Origin: Tamarix chinensis | Lineage: Eukaryota > Streptophyta > Magnoliopsida > Caryophyllales > Tamaricaceae | DNA: 64,000 nucleotides | Reading direction: 5' to 3' | NCBI GenBank assembly: GCA_030549775.1 | Contig: CM060177.1 | Span: forward strand, 66,703,638-66,767,637 | In this document: one piece after another, positions 50,544 through 62,382 of the stretch | Layout: the number at the start of each line of letters is the position of its first letter | How positions within the stretch are numbered: position 1 is the stretch's first letter | Translations under genes and position numbers: made by a program | Notes under the pieces: model-generated | What the model saw: the letters and a program-made list of their open reading frames with translations, nothing else | Databases searched by the model: none | What the model was told of the DNA's origin: nothing

Positions 50544-51180
50544 GTGTAATTATTGGATTGATATTGTAATTATTTTAGGAGGGGCAGAGACCTAAAATTT
50601 TAATGATGTCTCGCACTTTTACTTTTCATTAGTATTATTAACATTTTTAACATTATTTTAATTATATTATTATTATCATCTTTATTAAATTATATTATAA
50701 GTATATATATATTGTTAATATCATTATTACAATTTCGAATGATGTTAGTATTATTAAAGTGGGGTGGTTAGAAATCCAAATTATAATTTTAAGAATTTTG
50801 ATATTATTAATATTTAATATTCTACTAATAAAAAAATATCATTAATAGTATTATACCTTATTAATATTATTATTTATTTTTATTACTATTATTATTATTA
50901 TTGTTATTATTATCATCATCATTATTATAATATCATTTCTATTTTGGATGAAGGATAGAAACACTTAGATCACCACCCTCTTCGAATGAAAATAATAAAT
51001 TAATTGTAATAGTTTCTATAGTTAATTTTTAAGTAGTAGTATTTTAATTAAAAACCAAATCTTGGAATAAGTTAGAGGATAATAAAATTATATAAGAGAG
51101 TCTAATTCTAGTATGCTTTGATATAATAGGCGAACCCAATTAAATCCCTCAAATCCCTCAAGTGGAATAGGAGCGTGCAC

Positions 51181-51206
51181 CAAGACCGGTGACGTTTTAG
51201 GTAAGG
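51181..51206 (+). promoter_or_regulatory. Conserved donor-like block in A3
   Basis: AAGACCGGTGACGTTTTAG is followed by GTAAGG, 772 bp after the acceptor-like site. Confidence 0.45.
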
Positions 51207-51394
51207 GTCTACTAAGGCCATTTATGTGTTTGCATGCACTCTGTGTTTGATATGCCATATATTTTATGTTCGTTATTATTAATTATTTCGCATGTGGCAT
51301 GATTGTAGAGTTGAAGTATGTTGGTGTGAATAAACTGTGGCATGAGAACTATGTGTATGTTTATGTCATTATTGTATGATATGACTTGAGACAT

Positions 51395-51770
51395 GTTGTT
51401 AGGGTTCATGAAATGGCATGGTGCTAGGGTTTGCATGGAATGGCATGATGTTAGGGTTTGCATGAAATGATATGATGCTAGGGTTTTGCATGAAATGTGG
51501 TGTTAGGGTTACATGGAAGCATGTCTACGTGGAGCTAGGGTTTGCATATGAATTAGGGTTTGCATGGAAGGGTGGTATATGTGAAGCTAGGGTTTGCACA
51601 TATGTGGTACGTGGAGTTAGGGTTTGCATGGGAGCTAGGGTTTGCATGGAATGTGGTACGTGGAGATTGGGTTTGCATGGGAGCTAGGGTTTGCATGGAA
51701 GCATGTCTACGTGGAGATAGGGTTTGCATGGAGTAGGGTTGCATGGGAGTTAGGGTTTTCATGGATTTAG
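51395..51770 (+). repeat. TTAGGGTTTGCATGG minisatellite in A3
   Basis: About fifteen units of 16-33 bp, each with a (T/C)TAGGGTTTGCATGG-type core and variable GGAGCTA or GTGGTACG spacers. Confidence 0.9.
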
Positions 51771-51874
51771 TCACGCATGTCTGGGCAAATGTTTGTGAAT
51801 GTCAAATGTTTTTGAATAAAATATTTAAGACACTAATATCTTAAAGTGGAAGATATTGAGACGGGACCAGCAGA

Positions 51875-52285
51875 TCCACCGGTTAGGAATAGTGGTTAGG
51901 GTTTTACCCTATGTGTGACCGATCCACCAGTAATAATAGTGGTTAGGACATGAGGTCCTATGTGTATCCGGCCCACCGGTTATAATAGTGGGGGATCCCG
52001 AGCTCAATAAAGACAAACCAGATCGTCAATGCTATTAAAAGATACTAATTACTTACAATGGAACACCATGCGAGCAGGAGCCAAGCCTATCCACGGTTAG
52101 GAATAGTGGTTAGGGTTTTACCCTATGTGTGTCCGGCCCACCGGTTATAATAGTGGGGTGTTCCTGTTTTCGCATGGATCTGATGCAGACAGGAACCAAG
52201 CCGATCCACCGGTTAGGAATAGTGGTTAGGGTTTTTACCCTATGTATGACCGACCCACCGGTTACAATAGTGGGGTATTCTTGTT
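51875..52285 (+). repeat. Palindrome series of A3
   Basis: Seven or so units of CCACCGGTTA..AATAGTGG, with spacers TTAGGGTTTTACCCTATGTG that are themselves AGGGT/ACCCT palindromes. A block of about 120 bp is nearly repeated (52080-52160 and 52195-52275). Confidence 0.85.
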
Positions 52286-52508
52286 TCGCATGGATTGATA
52301 AAAGGCATGGTGTATATTGACTTTTGATAAAAGAAAGATAAAATGATTAATCTGAAACTTTTTGAGCCTTACGTATGGACCTATTGATTATAAGTGATTT
52401 CACTTTATGCTTCTATGTATCATATGTGTGGGTTGTAATTGTATGTGATCATTATCCTGCATGAATTAATGTGTTATGTGCCGGACTTAGTATTCGGCTA
52501 CCTTACTC

Positions 52509-52563
52509 AGTACGTAGCGTACTGATCACCCGTTTCATGGGTGCTGCTCATTCCCACGAGCAG
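52509..52563 (+). other. Three-hairpin cluster of A3
   Basis: Three perfect stem-loops stand in a row: AGTAC-GTAGC-GTACT (52509-52523), ACCC-GTTTCAT-GGGT (52528-52542) and CTGCTC-ATTCCCAC-GAGCAG (52544-52563). The region is more GC-rich and better conserved with A1 than its surroundings. Confidence 0.8.
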
Positions 52564-52883
52564 AAGGCCCGTCTGATCTGCTGCAGGTAGGAGATATTTA
52601 CTTTGATACTATCAATATCTACGGGACATCAGGAGGGGCAGAGTGATAGCTGGGTTGGATCAATCTTTAGAGTGACGTGGCCATTGTCCTTTTTAAATTT
52701 ATGATTCATGTTATCTTTTATTATGTTTGAATTGTCAAAACAATTTTACTAAGGTTGTTTAGTTATTATCTAGAAAAACAATAGCCAGTATTTCAAATTA
52801 TGTAAGACTTACGCGTACTCTGATTTCTGTTTTTATAAATTTGAATTTGTATGGTATTGCTGATAATGTTTTCTTAACCTTAG

Positions 52884-52929
52884 CACTTGGTACCGGAACG
52901 GTAGAAGTAAACTGGTCTGGTACTAAGTG
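52884..52929 (+). other. Terminal hairpin of A3
   Basis: CACTTGGTACCGG (52884-52896) faces CTGGTACTAAGTG (52917-52929), about 80 bp before the CA end. Confidence 0.75.
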
Positions 52930-53011
52930 TGGCGGTAATATCCCCAGAATTTACGGTTTTAATTTATGAGTATTGCTTTAAAAAAAATTATGTAAATTTT
53001 GGGGTGTTACA

Positions 53012-54403
53012 TAATCATACCTACATATAAAGGTATAAAGGTTATAACATACATACCGCCTTCTTAAGGAACATGTACTAGTTAGACTATCAACACAACA
53101 GTGTTTACAGTATAGCTTGAAGGATAATGTGAAATTAGAATTACATATATAAATTTCTAATAGTGGATTTTACAGAGGTTAGATCATGATTACAATAGTA
53201 ATTAATTATGTGATTAATCATGGAGACATGATAAAAACATAAAAATGTATCATAATGGAGCACTCAAGGGAAACATATGATTGGCATAGAATTTAAGGAA
53301 GGTAAACTTGAGTTACAAAACATATTCATCCTTAGGTGAGGCTTGATTACTTTAAGTACCACTGGGGTAAAGCAAGTATCATATCAACAAAATAATCATA
53401 TCAAGATCAAACATATAATAAGATAAAGGCAATTAACACCTCTTTTAATTTCATTTTGGTTATTATTTTGTGTTAGGTAAATATAGAACTTTGTTAAAAA
53501 AATATATTGAGAAACAACTAATGATAGAATTATTTTACCCCAAGTTATTAAGCAATAAGTGATCATAGTATTATTTTACCCCAAGCCATTAACCAATAGA
53601 TGATCATAGCATTATTTTACCCCAAATTATTGAGCAATAGGTCAAATTATTCCCCATGGTGAAGTCCTAACTTATGCCGAAGTAACCTAGTGGACATAAG
53701 TCTTGAAAACACCTAAAGGTAGTCTAACCTCTGGTAGCTAATCAAAGATCAAATAATCAAGACCTATCATCATGTTGATTCCACTTTAATTGATTAATAT
53801 CTTATGGGATTGGGATGTCATATCACATAAAGGTTCATAAACAATATCACACCAAATAACAAGCTATTTTAATATTATGCACCCATACAAGGTTCTCGCA
53901 TCATCAAGTGCTCCCATTTAGGAAATCTTCAAGTGATCGTTACATTACATGATCAATTATTCTAAGAGGTAGAATTATATAATATTAACATTATCCATAA
54001 ATGTCCAATCTAATGCTTGATGTTCATTTATTCCCTTTTTTCACAATTCAAATCTAGGTTAAAGCCTAATGATAAGGTTAAAGCCATATTTTATTTATTA
54101 ACTACAGTCTTACCATTCATTAAAGGGTGTTATAAGTTAATTATTTATGGCCAAAGATGAAGGTCCAATTGGAGGTTAATTAGAGTCTAACCCTAACTCT
54201 TAATTATTTATCCATTCAATTCATTATCTAAGTGAAAGTTATTGTTTATGGATAAGGTTAACTTAAGGCCACCATATATGTCTATGTTAGTTTCTTCTAT
54301 TCTTGCTAAGTCATTTAAATTACAAAGTTTCATATTTTTAAGGCCATGATAAAAGTCATTAGAGTCTATTATCCATCATTTTGATTCATTACATAAATAC
54401 TAA
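53012..54403 (-). mobile_element. C3 LTR, second segment
   Basis: It continues C3 after A3 and matches C1 near 24030-24160 (GGTAGCTAA, CCACTTTAA.TGATTA). Three near-repeats of TATTTTACCCCAA..TATTGAGCAATAG lie at 53530-53645. It ends at the F insertion (flank ACTAA, 54399-54403). Confidence 0.6.
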
Positions 54404-55357
54404 TGATGTGTGTGGTAATATGGAATTGTCAATTATGTAAATCTAATGCTCGATTATATTGTAATTAAGAAGAATAAGTCTTGAAGGTGATGAATTAATG
54501 ATGTAAGGATTCGAATAATAAAGATGACGATTTAATGGTGATGGATAAATGATGATGATGATGGTTGGAATTTGATGACATGATGATGATGATGATGATT
54601 TTAAAATGATTAGATGATGATGATGATGATGTTGACAGTTCGATGATTAGTGTTTGATGATGGATGGTTTCGTGGGTTAAGGTTAGCGCTAGGGTTTAGT
54701 TTTGAAAAGTAAGATTAGGGTTAGGGTTAGGGTTTCAAATTAGGGTTTTGATTTTGGGATGTGTTTGGATGATGGATATGGCTAGAAGGGAATTGGTTAT
54801 GGAGTTTAGAAATGATTAATCTCTAATTCGCATAGACAAAGAGATTAAGGATTTCAAGATTAATCGTTCGCACAGATTCAATTAAGCTTGAGATGAACCC
54901 ACACATAATTCAATACTTGCATTTTACATTCAACTTCAATTCAATCTTGATCTTTCTCCAATAATAGGTTCTATAGATTTATATATCCAAGGCTACCAAT
55001 TATAAGATAGTAGCTAAAAGGTAAAATTCTTCAAAAGATACCTAACTAAAAGATACTAGAATATAGAATATGCTAAAAGATACAAGAATATTCGTTAAAA
55101 ATGTAGATTTATGCTACTTTATTCTCTACTCTACTAATTAATTAATTAAATAAATCAACTAATATGCATGTCCAAGCTGCATATTATTTCTTCCATGCAC
55201 ATGCACATACACCTAGTAGCATGTATGGTATGTTTCATCTATAATTAGCAACATAACCATTTATTTGTCTTCAATTTTGTGGGAGATCCTTTCTAAATGT
55301 AGAATAATTGGTTCCATAATGATTAATACCAATTCTAGAGTGTTTGCTCCTACCATA
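54404..55357 (-). mobile_element. F element, 3' LTR
   Basis: It matches the second LTR at 59097-60074 through most of its length (TGATGTGTGTGG.AATATGG at the left, AATAATTGGTTCCATAATGA at the right). It carries a (GAT)n/(ATG)n tract (54540-54660) and three TTAGGG units (54715-54733). The exact inner boundary is uncertain by a few bases. Confidence 0.85.
54540..54660 (+). repeat. GATGAT trinucleotide tract in F LTR
   Basis: Runs of ATG/GAT units are broken by short spacers. The partner LTR has a shorter version at 59225-59345. Confidence 0.9.
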
Positions 55358-58300
55358 TTAAGGGATAATATCTCTAGCATTGAATGTCCTTGATACACCA
55401 CCATATGAATTTGGTAGATCTAGCTCATAAGCACTTCTTCCAAACTTTTGATGTACTTTGAAAGGACCATCCACCCTTAGAACAAGCTTATTCTTCCTTA
55501 AATTATGAAATTGCTCCTTCCTCAAGTGCAAAATCACCCGATTGAAAAACATGTTAACTCCTATGCTTATTTGATCTTGTCTTGTATATTTCATTTGCCT
55601 TCTTAATATTGTGCTTGATTTGTTGATGAAGTTTTTGAAAGAACTCCACTCTCTCTTGTGAATCATAACTCTTCACTTCACCTTTCTTCAATGTCACCAT
55701 ATCAATCAGCATATATGGATTTATTACCATATACTATCTTGATTCCAAATCTTTACATCCATCACAATAAGTACCATGGTCCTCCTAGATAATGCATCTG
55801 CCACAACACTCTATTTGCCATCCACATGTCTTATAGAGAATATAAATGTTTGCAATAATATTATCCACTTAGCATGTCTTGGACTCACCATCTTTTGACC
55901 TTATAGATACTTCAAACTCTCATGATTCAAGTGAAGTACAAAAGGCTTGGGTCTCAAGTAATGGCTCCATGTCTCCAAACAATGTACAATAGCATAGAAC
56001 TCTTTATCATAGATCAAATAGTTGAGTCTTGCATTAGTTAACTTTTCACTAAAGAAATCAATTAGCTTCCTTTCTTGTTAAATCACACCCCCAATGCCAA
56101 TACCACTAGCATCATATATTACTTTAAATAATTTATTAAAATAAGGTAAAGATAATACTGGTGTATTTGAGAGCTTTTTCTTCAAGTGTTCAAAAGCCTT
56201 TGTCACTTGATCATTCCAATAGAACTCTCCAATCTTCATCAATTATGTAATAGGTGTTGTAATGGTAGAGAAATCTTTGATGAACCGCCTATAGAATGAA
56301 GCCAACCCACGGAAACTTCAAACTTTATGGACATTAATAGGAATAGGCAATGTTTGGATAGCTTCCACCTTTGATGGATCAACTCTAATACCATCTCCAC
56401 TCAGAATATAACTAAGGAAAACCACCCTCTCCATCATAAAATCACATTTCTCAAACTTACCATAGAGCTTCAGCTCTCTAAGCTTGTCAAATATCCTCTT
56501 TAGGTGTTGTATGCGCTCAAACTCACTCTTGCTATATACGAAGATATCATCAAGGTAAATGATAATAAAGACTCTAAGGAAGGGTTTAAGTACCTCAGTC
56601 ATCAATCTCATGAAGGAACTTGGTGCATTACATAGCCTAAATGGCATCACTAATCATTTATACAACCCATACTTAGTCTTAAAGGTTGTCCACTCATCCC
56701 CTTCCCTTATACTCATTTGATGATAGGTGCTCCTAAGATCAATCTTCAAGAACACTTTTGCACCATGCAACTCATCTTACCTATCATCTAATCTTGGCAT
56801 TAGAAATCTATACTTTATTGTGATGTTGTTGATTGCTCTTGAATAAATACACATCCTCTACGCACCTTCCTTCTTAGGCACCAACAAAGCTGGAACACTA
56901 CATGGACTCATACTCTTCCGAATATAGCCTTGGTCCAACAACTCTTGTACTTGTCTCTATAGTTCCTTAGCCTCCTCTAGATTGGATCTATAAGATATCT
57001 TGTTTGGTAATGGGACTCCTGATATAAGATCAACAGCATGCTTAATACCTCTCAAATGAGGCAGCTCACTTGGAAACTCATCTGAAAAAATATCGGCATA
57101 CTCCCTCAACACTTGTTGTAATTTTGGATCTATATTAGCATTTTCCTCTCGTTGGACCTCCTTTACCACCAATGCATAGCATATATTCACATATTTGATA
57201 GCTTCATTCATCTCACACTCCTTAAGGATCAACATCTCCATGCTACTATTCTTTCTACCCATCCTACACTCGAGATCTTCCCTATTTTTTTCTTTCTTTT
57301 TTTGCTGCATGCTCTTGGTTCCTTCCCTTTTTTATTCCTCAAAACCAAATCCTCCTCATCTAGATTAGGTTTTATCCTAAAATTATTTTGGCCCTTTCAC
57401 ACCACATACTTATTAAGGACTCCATCATGCACAACCTTCCTATCAAATTGTCATAGCCTCCCTAATAAAATGTGACAAGCATCTATAGGCAGAATATGAC
57501 ATAAAATATCATCAAAATAATTTCCAATCTTAAAAGAGATAAGAGTTTGTTTGGTCACCCTTACACCTTTGTCTTTGTTGAGCCATTAGAGTGAATATGG
57601 TCTTGGATGACTCATGGTTTCCAAACTGAGCTTACTCACTATCTTCTTGCTAGCAACATTAGTGAATGAGTCACTATCAATGATGACTTCACATACTTTA
57701 TCACCAACTCTACACTTAGCCTTGAAAATCTTCTCTCTCTGAGTAAGTAGATGTTGTTATTGTACTTGGAGAACCCTTTGCAAAACAAAGCAATCCACTT
57801 GGCCCTCTTCCAAATCATCCTCTGGACTATCACTTTCTTCTTCTTGGTCTCCATCAAGATCCTCATTCTCATCACAAGCCTCCATACTTGCTATCTCCTT
57901 CAAATTCAATGCCCTTTAGTTTGGATAATCCCGAGCAAAGTGACCATAACCTCTACACTTGAAGCATTTCTTATTCACCTTATCAACCACTTGATCCTTT
58001 TCCTTTTCCTTACGAGTGAACTTCGTAACCTTATCTTGATTTTTAGCTTGAGAAATTGGTGGCTTTGACACCCCCTTGAAAGTCGAACCATATGAAGCAT
58101 TACTTGACTTGCTTGGTGGCTTTGGTCTCTTCAATTGTTTCTCAAACTTGATTTCTAACTTGGTTAGGTCTTCAAACACTTCATAGGGATACACCTCCAC
58201 CATCTCTAAAAGATTCATATTTATCCCTGTAATGAATTGTGAACACCTTTGTTCTTCTCTTTCTTAGACATCACAAACAAGAGCTAATCTTTCAAACTCC

Positions 58301-59096
58301 CTAATGTGTTCTTCAACTTCAAGAAACCCTTACCTCAAAGTAGTCATCTTTATGAAATTATCTTGCTCATATTCTTGAGGCACAAATTTCTTCTTCAAGT
58401 TTTTTTTTTAATTTCTCCCATGACCTAATTGTTAGTTTTCCTTCTCTCTCCCTTCTCCTCTTCAAATTATCTTACCACACTCTAGCAAAATTTTTAAACT
58501 TTAATATTTCTATTCAACACCTTGTCTCATCATTAATCTCCTTATACTCAAATAGATTCAACAATTTGTGACCATTCAAAAAAAGATTCTAGCTCAATAT
58601 TGGCTTCGAAGTTAGGTAGATCAAATCGGATTCCTTTCTCTGTATCATCATAGGCTCTTCTTGAGGTATCATGTGGTATTCCATAGTTTCTTACACTCTC
58701 TTCTCCTTCCTCCACTAGATTTTGTGCCTTTCTCACGTGGTCTTCTTCTACTTGATCTACTCAGTTTTGTAGTTGCACATGTGACCTTTGAGCTTGTGAA
58801 GTTTCTATTGTCCCCACACGTAGCTTTACCTCCTTAATTTATTCCAACATGACCTTGAGAATATCTCCTAAGTCCTCTTGGTTTGTCATCTCCTCCTTCA
58901 CCAACCAAGTGGTGCTTCTCCAAATATGCCTCTAACTGATAGATTTTAGTGTCTTCTTGATGAATTCTTAGGATAATCTTGAAGAACAAACATGATCTTG
59001 AATAATATTCAAGTAAAGACACATTCATGTAAGAATCTTGAGGAAATATGAGATCTTGATCACAATAGATCAAACCTAAGGCTTTGATTACAACAT
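55358..59096 (-). pseudogene. F element: degenerate gag-pol lacking the integrase core
   Basis: Read on the minus strand: degenerate Met-tRNA-like primer site (GTTGTAATCAAAGCC, ending 59096), gag (FDLPNFEANIELESF near 58620), zinc knuckle CFKCRGYGHFARDY (about 57925-57970, last Cys replaced by Tyr), protease (IDSDSFTNVAS, about 57650-57690; CHILLGRL), reverse transcriptase ([36 protein letters not shown] about 56550, catalytic DD kept), RNase H (YDASGIGIGGVI near 56100; DALSRR near 55810) and then the post-integrase tail (KLVLRVDGPFKV, 55360-55660). The integrase zinc region and DDE core are absent. Stops are frequent. The lineage is the same as D. Confidence 0.85.
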
Positions 59097-60074
59097 TGAT
59101 GTGTGTGGGAATATGGAATTGTTAATTATGTAAATCTAACGCTCAATTATGTTGTAATTAAGAAGAATAAGTTTTGAAGGTGATGAGATAATAATGTAAT
59201 GATTCAAATAAGATAGAATAATGAAGATGATGATTTAATGATGGTGATGGTGATTCGATGGTGATGGATGAATGATAATGATGGTTCGAATTTGATGAGA
59301 TGATGATGATAATGATTTGATAGTGATTAGATGATGATGTTGATGGTTCAATGATTAGGGTTTGATGATGGATGGTTTCGTGGATTAGGGTTTAGTATTG
59401 AAAATTAGGGTTATGGTTTGGTTTGAAACTTAGGGTTAGGGTTTTGATTTTGGGATGTATTTGGATGATAGATATGGATACAAGGGCATGGGTTATGGAT
59501 TTTAGAAAAGATAGTACTTAATATATAATTCACACATACAAAGAGATTAAGGGTCTCGAGATTAATCATTCACACAAATTCAATTAAACTTTAGATGAAC
59601 TCAAATAGACTTTAGTACTTACAATTTACATTCAACTTCAATTCAATCTTGATCTTTCTCCAATTGTGGGTTCTATGGCTTTATATATACAAGGCTACTA
59701 ATTACAAGATACTATCAAAAAGGTATAATTCTTTAGAAGATGCCTAGCTACAAGATACTAGAATAGAGAATATTCTTCAAAAAAAGTAAATTTACGCTAC
59801 TTTGTTCTCTACTCTACTAATTAATTAATTAATTAACTAAATCAACTAATATGCACGACCAAGCTGCATATTATTTCCCCCATGCATGTAGCCATGCACT
59901 CGATGCATGTCATGCACATGCACGTATGCCAAGTAGCTTATATGGTACGTTTCATCTATAACCAGCAACATAACCATCTGTTTGTCTTTAATTTTGTGGG
60001 AGATCCATTCTAAATATGGAATAATTGGTTCCATAATGATGAATGCCAATTCTTGAGTATTTTCTCTTGCATCA
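59097..60074 (-). mobile_element. F element, 5' LTR
   Basis: In native orientation it starts TGATGCAAGAG (60074) and ends CCACACACATCA (59097), followed by the primer-site remnant. The flank AGTAA (60075-60079) compares with ACTAA at the other end of F (54399-54403), 4 of 5 matching. The start is like that of the D LTRs. Confidence 0.85.
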
Positions 60075-62382
60075 AGTAACCATAGGAATAATCCATTTTT
60101 AGTAATCTAACTCCTCTGCTCATGTTATGGTTAAGAGAAAAACTAAAATGTGGTGCTAAGGTCAACTTAGTCAATTGGGATCAATTTTCTCTATTCACCA
60201 ATTATACACCATTAGTCCAGGTAAATTTATAGCTACTAACATCTTAGGTCACTATCCAATCATGAGAAAACTCAAAAAAATCACATTTTGGAAGAAATAG
60301 GCAGGAAAGAAAAATTGATCAAGATCAATCGATATTTCTCCTAAACCAATCGATGGGTATTGCTGACTAATCGATCAATTTCATATAACAATATATTAGT
60401 TAGGGCACTAATAATGTAAGAGTATCCTCATTTCATAATCACAATCCCATTATTAATTTTTTTTTCAAGTTTGAGAGCCATAAAACTCTCCTTACTAGGA
60501 CAAATAAATCATCCAACAAAAACTTAGCTATGCAAGCTATGCAAACCTTATCAACCCCCTCCTTTGTACCATCCACAAACCACCTAAAAAGAGGGCACCT
60601 AAAGCCACACTTTTCTCAAGTTTTTTTCCCATTTCCCTTAACATTTTAGCCTTAAAAATCCACCAAAAAAGCAGCCCATATACATCCTAGGAAGCCACAC
60701 AAAACAATCATAATTCCCTATCAAGTTGAATGTCAAGTTATTTTCAGCACTTGGGAAGAACAAGGTAGATTTGGGGGAGAACAAGGAAGGCTAGAAGATA
60801 TTCCCTACTTTTTTGTTACTTTCAAGATTCAAAGAACATTTGTCTCTTTTCTTTTGAGTATTATGGTTGTTATATGAGTTATAACATGTGTTAATGGGTC
60901 AGGGAAGGTCAAATCTACTCTAAATTTCCACCCCCATAATCAAAAATCATGGGTTGCAACTTATATAGATTTTCTCCTTCGTTTTAGCTCTAAACACTTA
61001 ATAGCTTGCTAAGTTGTAAAATTTTATCCTACACTTCTTCTATAAGTAAAGGATAGAATTCAAGAGAAAAAACTCAACTTTTGTCTGCTCATTTTATCTC
61101 TAAATACTAAGAGCGACTCTTTCAAATTTCAAGTGTAAAATTTGAAGAATTTGCAAAAATCTTTCAAGATTTATCCCAAGAGTTTAAATCTTAAGTAGTT
61201 CTTACAATTATTGATTCAAGGGGTTACTAAGAATCAATTTTTATCCACTCAAAGCTCCCACATTTCTCCTTTATTTCAATTATACTAAGGGTTCTTGGAA
61301 CACCAACACCTAGCAAGACCTAAGTTAGATCTCATATGCATAAACTGCCAATCAGTTATTCTAAGAACTAATCAATCGGTCTGGTTAAACTAATTGATAT
61401 GTCCAACTCGAGGCCAAGACTACTAGGGTAACAAACCAACTTAATCAGTTGATCCAACTAGTCGACTCTTATAGAAACTAATCGATGGGTTTGGTCAAAC
61501 CATCAAATGGGTTTAACCTAATACCAAGACCAGTCACAAGGAAACCAATCGATTGCTATACCAAACCAATCGATCAATCTTGGGGACCATTCAATAAGTT
61601 ATGGGAACCAATCAATGGGTTAGGGTAAAAACATCCTCAACAAAACACACTTACACATAATTAAATTCTATAATATTTGTTAAATCAATCCAAAAATCAA
61701 TCTCAAGTCATTCAAGGTTTTTAACAAGTAGTATTCATGAATTAATATGCAAAATACTAAAATCATACTGGGAATCTGAATAGAATCATACTTGCACTTT
61801 ATAGACTTAATAAGTACTAGGAAAATGTACATCATATTCTCTTCTTGCTAGGCCATCATGCAAGAATCTATCCATCATGTCACATATACCATTACCACCT
61901 AATAAATCTAGAATATAAAAGGTAATTACAAATCTAAAATCATATTTATGTGGATTATGCATGCAAGACTTTAGCTAAGCTTCATACCACTTCCTTCATT
62001 CATTCTACACTAACTAGTACAAGCACTTCATCATCTCTATTACTCAAGATATCATATGCTTATAGAACACCTTTCAAAAAACATAGATTAAAACTCGGTA
62101 AATCATGAAAAAAAAATTTAGTAAAATTAGAGACCCAGGAGAGGAAATTATAGAAAACCCACATTGTAAAGGAGAAAATGGAGTACACTAGAGATAAAAG
62201 CTAAGCCCTCACTCATTTCCTAAATCTAACCCCTTCTTACTTAAGATCAAAACAAGAAGGATATTGAGAAAGGATTAGAAGAGGAAAGGAATATTAGAAG
62301 CAAAAGTTAAGGAGAGGAAATGTGGCAAATCAAGTATGAAGAAAAATAAGGTAGTTCAGAGGTTTGGGAAGAAGAGAGAAAA
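60075..62382 (-). mobile_element. C3 LTR, third segment
   Basis: C-family DNA resumes after F. Palindromic AACCAATCGATGGGT-type motifs occur at 60300-60400 and 61345-61640 and flank a segment (60400-61345) whose reverse complement matches 24646-25060. The right part (61650-62340) resembles C2 42800-43240. It is cut at 62383 by another LTR. No coding sequence is recognised. Confidence 0.6.

Larger units (their letters stand above)
48715..53011 (+). mobile_element. A3: complete 4.3-kb solo LTR
   Basis: It starts TGAAATGCCCTGAAATTTT and ends TTTTGGGGTGTTACA, with an exact TAATC duplication (48710-48714 and 53012-53016). It has the clearest full plan: C/T-rich leader (49150-50280), TATAAAAA (49818), intron-like segment (50287-50429), donor-like AG|GTAAGG (51199-51206), TTAGGGTTTGCATGG minisatellite (51395-51770), palindrome series (51875-52285), three hairpins (52509-52563) and terminal hairpin (52884-52929). 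No coding domain is present; the open frames at 49145-49890 are readings of the leader. Confidence 0.92.

Noticed and set aside
57152..58068. Plus-strand frames of 105-107 codons
   Set aside because: They are antisense to the gag-protease region of F; the minus-strand reading carries the known motifs.
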